The position numbers and the translations under genes were made by a program. A DNA stretch of 64,000 nucleotides from Affinundibacterium macrobrachii (GTDB lineage Bacteria > Pseudomonadota > Gammaproteobacteria > Burkholderiales > Burkholderiaceae_D): assembly GCF_014652415.1 (NCBI RefSeq), contig NZ_BMYT01000009.1, forward strand, positions 1 to 64,000, written 5' to 3'. The stretch's first letter is position 1, and each line of letters begins with the position of its first letter. The notes below the pieces were generated by a model. The model was not told where the DNA came from and did not search any database. It saw only the letters and a list, made by a program, of their open reading frames with translations. Of this stretch, positions 58,290 through 64,000 are shown piece by piece.

Positions 58290-59321
58290 TTATTTACCTA
58301 ACTGATGCGTGACTTCGATAAGTTGATGCAGCTTGTTAAGTGCTGCTCCCGAGGCGATAGCCGCTTGCGCTTTCTTTACGCCATCAGCGATCGAATCAGC
58401 AATTCCCGCACCGTACAAGGCAGTACCTGCGTTCAAGCTAACGATGTCGGTTGCTGGGCCAGCGACATTGTTGAGTACATCTAAAATACGTGCTTTGGAT
58501 TCGTCAGCGCCCGACACTTTCAAGCTACGGTTAGACACCATTTGCAAACCAAAATCTTCAGGATGAATATCGTATTCGCGAATTTCACCGTTCACCAATT
58601 CGCCAACCATGGTAGGTGCGCCGAGTGAAACTTCATCCATATTGTCGCGACCCCAAACAACAATCGCATGTTGCGCGCCTAAGCGTTGCAAGACACGTAC
58701 TTGAATACCAACCAGATCAGGATGAAATACTCCCATTAAAATATTTGGCGCACCAGCGGGGTTTGTGAGCGGTCCCAAAATATTAAAAATCGTACGGACG
58801 CCAAGCTCACGTCGCACCGGTGCTGCATGTTTCATTGCCGCGTGGTGATTCGGGGCGAACATGAAACCGATATTCGTTTGCGCAATCGATTGTGCGATTT
58901 GTTCAGGTTGTAAATTGATATTTACGCCTAGGGATTCGAGTACATCTGCGCTGCCCGATGATGATGACACGCTACGACCACCATGCTTAGCAACACGTGC
59001 GCCTGATGCTGCGGTGACGAACATCGATGCGGTAGAAATATTAAAGGTGTGTGCACCATCGCCGCCGGTGCCGACGATATCAATTAAGTTCTTGGTGTTC
59101 GCCATCGGTACCTTGGTTGAAAACTCGCGCATCACTTGTGCTGCGGCGGTGATTTCACCTATGCTTTCTTTCTTGACGCGTAGACCCATGGTGAGTGCCG
59201 CGATCATGATCGGCGACATTTCACCCCCCATGATTTTGCGGAACAGCGACAACATCTCATCATGGAAAATTTCGCGATGTTCGATGAGGCGGGTTAAAGC
59301 TTCTTGCTGTGAGATCGTCAT
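58290..59321 (-). CDS. trpD: Anthranilate phosphoribosyltransferase
   Basis: TrpD joins anthranilate and PRPP. The 343-residue protein has the PRPP motif [17 protein letters not shown] (about residues 82-98), [19 protein letters not shown] and [16 protein letters not shown]. It lies one base from trpG. Confidence 0.97.
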   Translation of the reverse strand: MTISQQEALTRLIEHREIFHDEMLSLFRKIMGGEMSPIMIAALTMGLRVKKESIGEITAAAQVMREFSTKVPMANTKNLIDIVGTGGDGAHTFNISTASMFVTAASGARVAKHGGRSVSSSSGSADVLESLGVNINLQPEQIAQSIAQTNIGFMFAPNHHAAMKHAAPVRRELGVRTIFNILGPLTNPAGAPNILMGVFHPDLVGIQVRVLQRLGAQHAIVVWGRDNMDEVSLGAPTMVGELVNGEIREYDIHPEDFGLQMVSNRSLKVSGADESKARILDVLNNVAGPATDIVSLNAGTALYGAGIADSIADGVKKAQAAIASGAALNKLHQLIEVTHQLGK

Positions 59322-59322
59322 T

Positions 59323-59889
59323 TTATTTTCCCAATAAAAAATTCTTCAACAATGCATGACCGTGTTCTGACAAAATCGATTCAGGGTGAAATTGCACGCC
59401 CTGCAAATCAAAAGTCTTGTGACGCACACCCATGATTTCACCGTCTTCGGTCCATGCCGTGACTTCCAAACAATCTGGCAAGCTAGAGCGTTCAATTGCC
59501 AATGAGTGATAACGCGTCACCGTATAAGGGCTAGGCAAGTCGCTGAATACGCCAACGCCAGTGTGGGCAATTGGTGACGTCTTACCATGCATGACTTCTT
59601 TAGCGCGAATGACTTTGCCACCGAAGGCTTCGGCGATACTTTGATGGCCAAGGCAAACACCGAGAATAGGGATTTCGCCAGCAAAGCGCTTTAGCACAGG
59701 CACAGAAATTCCCGCTTCCAAAGGTGTGCAAGGACCAGGTGAAATACAAATGCGATCAGGCTTCATCGCCTCGATTTCTTCTAGCGTAATTTCGTCATTG
59801 CGATACGTGCGAACATCTTCACCCAGCTCCGCAAAATATTGCACGAGGTTGTAAGTGAAGGAATCGTAGTTGTCTATCATTAGTAGCAT
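59323..59889 (-). CDS. trpG: Anthranilate synthase component II (glutamine amidotransferase)
   Basis: TrpG supplies ammonia to TrpE. The 188-residue class I GATase has [19 protein letters not shown], the nucleophile Cys in [17 protein letters not shown] (about residue 80) and the catalytic His-Glu in GVQFHPESI. It may also serve PabA. It starts directly at the trpE stop. Confidence 0.96.
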   Translation of the reverse strand: MLLMIDNYDSFTYNLVQYFAELGEDVRTYRNDEITLEEIEAMKPDRICISPGPCTPLEAGISVPVLKRFAGEIPILGVCLGHQSIAEAFGGKVIRAKEVMHGKTSPIAHTGVGVFSDLPSPYTVTRYHSLAIERSSLPDCLEVTAWTEDGEIMGVRHKTFDLQGVQFHPESILSEHGHALLKNFLLGK

Positions 59890-61386
59890 TTATATTTCTC
59901 CGTCTAAACCATCTTGTACTTGTTCAGCTGCACGTAACATGGCGCGTGCTTTGTTTTCTGTTTCTTGCCATTCCATTTCAGGCACGGAATCGGCAACTAC
60001 GCCAGCTGCGGCTTGTACGTAGAGCATTCCATCTTTAAGCACGCCAGTGCGGATCGCAATTGCTAAATCCATTTCGCCACCAAACGATAAGTAGCCGCAA
60101 GCGCCGCCGTAGATGCCGCGTTTGACGGGTTCGAGTTCATCGATGAGTTCCATCGCGCGAACTTTTGGCGCGCCAGATAAGGTACCCGCAGGGAAGGTGG
60201 CTTTGAGTACATCCAGATTCGACATATTTGGCTGCAATATGCCTTCCACATTGGAGACGATGTGTTGCACGTGAGAATACTTTTCAATCACCATTTTTTC
60301 GGTGAGCTTGACGCTGCCAGTTTGGGCGATACGACCGATGTCGTTGCGGGCGAGATCGATCAGCATGACGTGTTCAGCGATCTCTTTAGGATCGGCTAAT
60401 AATTCCACTGCGAGTTCTTCATCACGCTCTGGCGTTGCGCCGCGTGGACGTGTTCCTGCTAATGGACGTATCGTAACTTTTTTGTTGCCATCGCTGAGCT
60501 GCTCGTTACGCACGAGAATTTCTGGCGATGCGCCGATGATGTGCATATCACCGAAGTTGTAGAAGTACATGTAGGGTGAAGGATTAATCGAGCGCAAAGC
60601 ACGATATAAAGACAGTGGAGAGTCAACATATGGCTTCTTAATCCGCTGTCCAATTTGTACCTGCATCAAATCGCCCGCCATGATGTATTCCTTGGCTTTG
60701 ATCACCGCTTTCAAATAATCTTCTTTGGCGAAATCGCGGATGGCTTCGGTGCGTACCGATGCGGATGTGACTGGCACATCGACGCTGCGGCGTAACATTG
60801 CACGCAAATCTTTCAAGCGTTGACGTGCTTTGCTCCACGCTTCAGCTTGCGTCGGGTCGGCATACACGATCAAATACAATTTGCCAGAGACATTGTCGAT
60901 GACGGCAAGCTCTTCTGTCAGCAAGAGTTGGATATCAGGCAATCTAAGATCATCTTTTGGTGCAGTTTTTTCTAAGCGCTTTTCTACATAGCGCACGGCA
61001 TCATAGCCAAAGTAACCGGCTAAACCACCGCAGAAACGTGGCAGACCAGGGCGCAATGCGACGCGGAAACGCGACTGATATTCGGCGATGAAATCCAAAG
61101 GATTGCCTTCGTGCGTTTCTATCACTTGTGCGTTTTTGATGACTTCAGTGTGAAATCCAGTGGAGCGTACCACGGTGGAGGCAGGCAAGCCGATGAAGGA
61201 ATAGCGACCAAAGCGTTCACCGCCTTTGACCGATTCCAGCAAAAAGCTATTTTTTCCACCATTGGTCGCTTGTGCAAGTTTGAGGTAGAGCGTGAGGGGC
61301 GTTTCCAGATCGGCGAAAGCTTCGGCGATCATCGGGATACGATTGTAGCCTTGTGCGGCCAAGGATTTAAATTCGAGTTCAGTCAT
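59890..61386 (-). CDS. trpE: Anthranilate synthase component I
   Basis: TrpE makes anthranilate from chorismate. The 498-residue protein has the tryptophan-feedback site FLLESVKGGERFGRYSF (about residues 48-64) and chorismate-binding motifs AGDLMQVQIGQRI, NPSPYMYF, PLAGTRPRG and AAAGVVADSVPEMEW. The upstream leader codes for a Trp-rich peptide, so attenuation is likely. Confidence 0.97.
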   Translation of the reverse strand: MTELEFKSLAAQGYNRIPMIAEAFADLETPLTLYLKLAQATNGGKNSFLLESVKGGERFGRYSFIGLPASTVVRSTGFHTEVIKNAQVIETHEGNPLDFIAEYQSRFRVALRPGLPRFCGGLAGYFGYDAVRYVEKRLEKTAPKDDLRLPDIQLLLTEELAVIDNVSGKLYLIVYADPTQAEAWSKARQRLKDLRAMLRRSVDVPVTSASVRTEAIRDFAKEDYLKAVIKAKEYIMAGDLMQVQIGQRIKKPYVDSPLSLYRALRSINPSPYMYFYNFGDMHIIGASPEILVRNEQLSDGNKKVTIRPLAGTRPRGATPERDEELAVELLADPKEIAEHVMLIDLARNDIGRIAQTGSVKLTEKMVIEKYSHVQHIVSNVEGILQPNMSNLDVLKATFPAGTLSGAPKVRAMELIDELEPVKRGIYGGACGYLSFGGEMDLAIAIRTGVLKDGMLYVQAAAGVVADSVPEMEWQETENKARAMLRAAEQVQDGLDGEI

Positions 61387-61542
61387 GATGGTTGTGCGTT
61401 AAATGTGTCTTTACCGCAGCTTTCTTATTCGATCAGCGCTAGGCGTCGGAAATATGGACGCGGCGAATGACAAAATGTGAAAGCTAAGGTAGAAACGGTA
61501 CAGCGAAAACTTACAAAAACTTGTCAAAGATGACGAGAGATG

Positions 61543-61672
61543 AAAAAACGTCGTTGGCGCGGATCAGGGTTTGGATAAAACTCAGACACACAGACGAAAG
61601 CGCCCACGCTGGTCAGTTAGATTGCCAGCGTCGCCATAGCCAGGCCTCAAAGGTGCCTGGAATTGTGGAAGG
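61543..61672 (-). promoter_or_regulatory. trp attenuator candidate
   Basis: Competing stems on the minus strand: CCAGGC/GCCTGG (61655-61660 with 61640-61645); ACGCTGG/CCAGCGT (61625-61631 with 61606-61612), whose 5' arm covers the third Trp codon; and GGCGC/GCGCC (61600-61604 with 61556-61560), followed seven bases later by six T (61543-61548). The last stem is not a textbook terminator. A perfect TTGACA (61522-61527, minus) further on has no good -10. Confidence 0.55.
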
Positions 61673-61693
61673 ACGTTTCTTATCGAGGAACAT
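61613..61693 (-). CDS. trpL: trp operon leader peptide
   Basis: A 26-codon frame, MFLDKKRPST... ending in AWLWRRWQSN, starts at 61693 and stops with TGA at 61613-61615. Three Trp codons fall in six (W18, W20, W23) inside the arms of alternative RNA stems, the hallmark of ribosome-mediated attenuation. It begins 10 bases after the gph stop, so it is intercistronic and may be translated by coupling; no strong Shine-Dalgarno is seen. Confidence 0.75.
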   Translation of the reverse strand: MFLDKKRPSTIPGTFEAWLWRRWQSN

Positions 61694-61703
61694 TCTAATT
61701 GTG

Positions 61704-62417
61704 TTAGAAGCTTGATGAAATTATTAGGTTTTTTCTACTGAGTAAGAATTGTGCAGCACTCAGTAAGGTTTCGACTATACCATCACTTTCAATAGTTTGT
61801 ACAGCCTCGCCGTGATTGTAGCCATATGGCACCGTCAGCACGGGACAACCGGCTGCACGAGCAGCTTTCGCATCATTCGATGAATCGCCAATCGCCACAA
61901 CCTGCGTTGGTGCCAAGTGAAAATCGAGGCAAACTTGTAACAGCGGTAAAGGATCAGGCTTTTTGCGCGCCAAAGAATCTCCGCCATACACCACACTAAA
62001 AAATTCGCTTAAGCCCATCTTTGCCAGCAAAGGCGTGGTGAACGCGATTGGTTTATTCGTCACGCAGGCCAGACGTAATCCTTGTGCTTTGAGTGCTTGT
62101 AGTCCTTCGATCACCTCTGGATACAAAGTGCTGTAATTACCATTGATCGCTAGATAGTGCTTTTGATAGCTTGCCATCGCTTGGGCGAAATGTTGTGTGA
62201 CTTCGGCTTCATTAAAGTCCGTTGCTAACACGCGCTGGATTAAATTTTCTGAGCCTTTACCCACGAAATGCGTGATGGTCGTGAGGTCTAAAGGCGCGAG
62301 TAAAAACTCTTCACGCATGCGATTGATCGCGACTAAAAAATCCGGCGCGGTGTTGAGCATGGTGCCGTCTAGGTCGATGATGGCGGCTTGGATGTTTTGG
62401 AATTTTTGTTTAATCAT
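61704..62417 (-). CDS. gph: Phosphoglycolate phosphatase
   Basis: Gph removes 2-phosphoglycolate left from DNA repair. The 237-residue HAD protein has the nucleophile motif IDLDGTMLNTAPDF (about residues 14-27), CVTNKP and VVAIGDSSNDAKAARAAG. ATG at 62417 overlaps the stop of the upstream gene; an in-frame TTG lies three codons earlier. The rpe-gph-trp order is conserved in beta- and gammaproteobacteria. Confidence 0.94.
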   Translation of the reverse strand: MIKQKFQNIQAAIIDLDGTMLNTAPDFLVAINRMREEFLLAPLDLTTITHFVGKGSENLIQRVLATDFNEAEVTQHFAQAMASYQKHYLAINGNYSTLYPEVIEGLQALKAQGLRLACVTNKPIAFTTPLLAKMGLSEFFSVVYGGDSLARKKPDPLPLLQVCLDFHLAPTQVVAIGDSSNDAKAARAAGCPVLTVPYGYNHGEAVQTIESDGIVETLLSAAQFLLSRKNLIISSSF

Positions 62418-62715
62418 GGAGCGCAATTTCTTCGTCAGTCATCTTACGAGCATTTAGAACTGGGCTGACTACTACCCCATTAACGTAGACTTTATGCAGA
62501 AATAAGAGCACTCGTCGGCTTGCTTTAAAAATTATATGATGTTGATTGTCGATCATTTGAAAATGCCAGTAACCAACCGTTACTTCTTTTCCTGCAATAT
62601 TTACCTTTAGGCTGCCATAGCTAGGTCGTTCATCTAAATCAGCAAAAGACGAGCCTACTAGCTGGAGCGCTAGTTTATCTACTGCTTCTTGATATGCATT
62701 GTTGAGACTCGTCAT
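62410..62715 (-). CDS. Unrecognised small protein between rpe and gph
   Basis: A 101-residue protein I do not recognise. It is mixed alpha/beta without signal or TM: an N-terminal helix (AYQEAVDKLALQLVG), then strands around VTVGYWHFQMIDNQHHIIFKA and an acidic end (KMTDEEIALHD). It begins 23 bases after rpe and overlaps gph by eight bases, so it is part of the operon. The Shine-Dalgarno is weak. It interrupts the usual direct rpe-gph adjacency. Confidence 0.75.
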   Translation of the reverse strand: MTSLNNAYQEAVDKLALQLVGSSFADLDERPSYGSLKVNIAGKEVTVGYWHFQMIDNQHHIIFKASRRVLLFLHKVYVNGVVVSPVLNARKMTDEEIALHD

Positions 62716-62738
62716 TTCGTGTAACGATGTTGTTTGAA

Positions 62739-63404
62739 TTACGCCAGCGCCAACTCACCCCGCATAGCATCAATCACCGCCTTATAATCAGGCTTACCAA
62801 AAATCGCAGAACCCGCCACAAAAGTATCTGCGCCCGCAGCTGCAATCTCACGAATGTTGTCAACTTTCACACCGCCATCGACTTGCAACATAATGTCGCT
62901 ACCCGATTCGTCAATCATGCGACGCACGGCAGCGATCTTTTTCAATGTATGAGGGATGAAGGATTGCCCGCCAAAGCCGGGGTTGACTGACATCAGCAAG
63001 ATTAGATCCAGTTTGTCCATCACATGTTCTAAGACATGCAAAGGCGTAGCGGGATTAAACACCAAACCTGCTTTGCAGCCGTGATCGCGAATTAATTGCA
63101 AGCTACGATCAATGTGTTCTGAGCCTTCTGGATGAAAACTGATGATGTTCGCGCCCGCTTTGGCAAAATCAGGAATGATGCGATCGACAGGCTTTACCAT
63201 CAGATGCACATCAATCGGCACCTGCACGTGTGGACGAATCGCTTCGCATACCAAAGGGCCGATGGTTAAGTTAGGGACGTAATGATTATCCATCACGTCA
63301 AAGTGGATCATATCCGCGCCAGCAGCGACGACATTCCGAACTTCCTCTCCCAAGCGGGCGAAGTCGGCAGAGAGAATACTGGGAGCGATGCGATAAGTTG
63401 TCAT
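62739..63404 (-). CDS. rpe: Ribulose-phosphate 3-epimerase
   Basis: Rpe interconverts ribulose-5-P and xylulose-5-P. The 221-residue TIM barrel has [18 protein letters not shown], the metal-site [34 protein letters not shown] and [12 protein letters not shown] at 63404 (MTTYRIAPS) is chosen over a start 15 codons upstream. It is the first gene of the rpe-gph-trp run. Confidence 0.97.
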   Translation of the reverse strand: MTTYRIAPSILSADFARLGEEVRNVVAAGADMIHFDVMDNHYVPNLTIGPLVCEAIRPHVQVPIDVHLMVKPVDRIIPDFAKAGANIISFHPEGSEHIDRSLQLIRDHGCKAGLVFNPATPLHVLEHVMDKLDLILLMSVNPGFGGQSFIPHTLKKIAAVRRMIDESGSDIMLQVDGGVKVDNIREIAAAGADTFVAGSAIFGKPDYKAVIDAMRGELALA

Positions 63405-63623
63405 ATTAAAATCTCGAAGAAATGCACAAAATGGAAGTCCTGACCGCAAAATGTCAGCGAATGCCGTATTTTACTCCTGCGAAGTTTGGCGTGCTCTTGT
63501 AATATGCGGGTTTTGTAAGCATTTCCTTACCTTCTTAACTTGCTGAAGATGTTGCGAATGCGTGTTAAGCGGAGAGGTCTCTGGCCTTATTACTGAATTT
63601 CTAGCTGATTTTTCTGGGGTTTT

Positions 63624-63998
63624 ATGACGAAATACGATTTTACAGTGTCAGTCGTGACGCAATATCTGGAGGAGCAATCTCATCCTGATCAGGCGCATTT
63701 TGTTTTTGCCTATACGATTACGATCAAAAACACGGGGGATATTCCAGCGCAATTAATTTCTCGGCATTGGATTATTACCGATGCTAAAGACAAGGTGCAC
63801 GAGGTTCAAGGTTTGGGCGTCGTTGGTCATCAGCCTTTACTCAAACCGGGTGAAGCTTTTGAATACACCAGTGGAAGTTCTTTAGAAACCCCGCATGGAA
63901 CAATGAAGGGAAGTTATTTTTGTGTCGCCGAGGATGGTCACAAATTTGATGTAGCGATTCCGGAATTTGTTTTATCTTTGCCACGCACTTTGCATTGA
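63624..63998 (+). CDS. apaG: ApaG (DUF525) protein
   Basis: A 124-residue immunoglobulin-like fold protein. It shows FVFAYTITIKNTGDIPAQLI, SRHWIITDAKDKVHEVQGLGVVG and SLETPHGTMKGSY, the family core. ApaG is a Co2+/Mg2+-related protein of unclear role; the F-box-like domain in eukaryotes is homologous. It is divergent from rpe, as in other Burkholderiales. The stop (63996-63998) lies two bases before the window end. Confidence 0.95.
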   Translation: MTKYDFTVSVVTQYLEEQSHPDQAHFVFAYTITIKNTGDIPAQLISRHWIITDAKDKVHEVQGLGVVGHQPLLKPGEAFEYTSGSSLETPHGTMKGSYFCVAEDGHKFDVAIPEFVLSLPRTLH

Positions 63999-64000
63999 TT

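Noticed and set aside
61521..61715. Plus-strand 64-residue frame opposite the trp leader
   Set aside because: It is antisense to the leader peptide and attenuator, with no ribosome binding site or known homology.

Overview
The window is a chromosomal stretch from a betaproteobacterium, order Burkholderiales. An Oxalobacteraceae member of moderate GC (Undibacterium/Herminiimonas-like) fits best. This rests on gene order: secY-infA-rpmJ in the ribosomal cluster; engB divergent from cytochrome c4-resB-ccsB; mrcA divergent from pilMNOPQ; rpe-gph-trpEGDC; an SAH riboswitch before ahcY; and a 4-TM 'holin-like' gene between ahcY and metF. The genus is inference. I see no insertion sequence, prophage, CRISPR array, tRNA or rRNA.

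Layout. 1-15235: end of tuf, then the S10, spc and alpha ribosomal clusters (rpsJ to rplQ, with secY, infA and rpoA). 15417-21839: dsbD(+), then sbcB, a CorA-family transporter, hemB and engB on the minus strand, with a candidate small RNA antisense to the hemB-engB gap. 22086-28171: cytochrome c4, System II cytochrome c maturation (resB, ccsB) and the methionine sulfoxide reductase pair msrP-msrQ, an envelope redox block. 28176-31124: a 59-residue lipoprotein gene (lptM), cyaY and mrcA. 31439-42076: type IV pilus operon pilMNOPQ, a seven-repeat lipoprotein, a fused aroK-aroB gene, dgt and a DUF4197 gene. 42184-49091 (minus): a 3-hydroxyisobutyryl-CoA hydrolase-like gene, hpf, rpoN and the LPS block lptB-lptA-lptC-kdsC-kdsD. 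49355-57391: a BPSS1780-type membrane protein, a CPA2 antiporter, apt, SAH riboswitch-ahcY, holin-like gene, metF and an unrecognised 441-residue protein. 57481-63404 (minus): rpe, a small unknown gene, gph, a Trp-rich leader peptide and trpEGDC. apaG (+) closes the window.

How the parts work together. Most genes are housekeeping: ribosome and RNA polymerase alpha, protein export, envelope biogenesis (DsbD, PBP1a, Lpt/Kds, LptM), pili, one-carbon/SAM recycling (ahcY, metF, apt) and aromatic amino acids (aroKB, trp). The interest lies mainly in RNA-level control. Several ribosomal operon gaps hold a sigma70-like promoter followed at once by a hairpin. rpoA lies between two terminator-like hairpins. 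The ahcY riboswitch has a visible pairing competition and a hairpin bridging Shine-Dalgarno and AUG. The trp operon has an intercistronic leader peptide, and an 88-nt hairpin follows ahcY. The least expected genes are the repeat lipoprotein inside the pilus-aroKB run, the orphan lptM without lysA, and the two unrecognised proteins. I found no clearly new multi-gene system.
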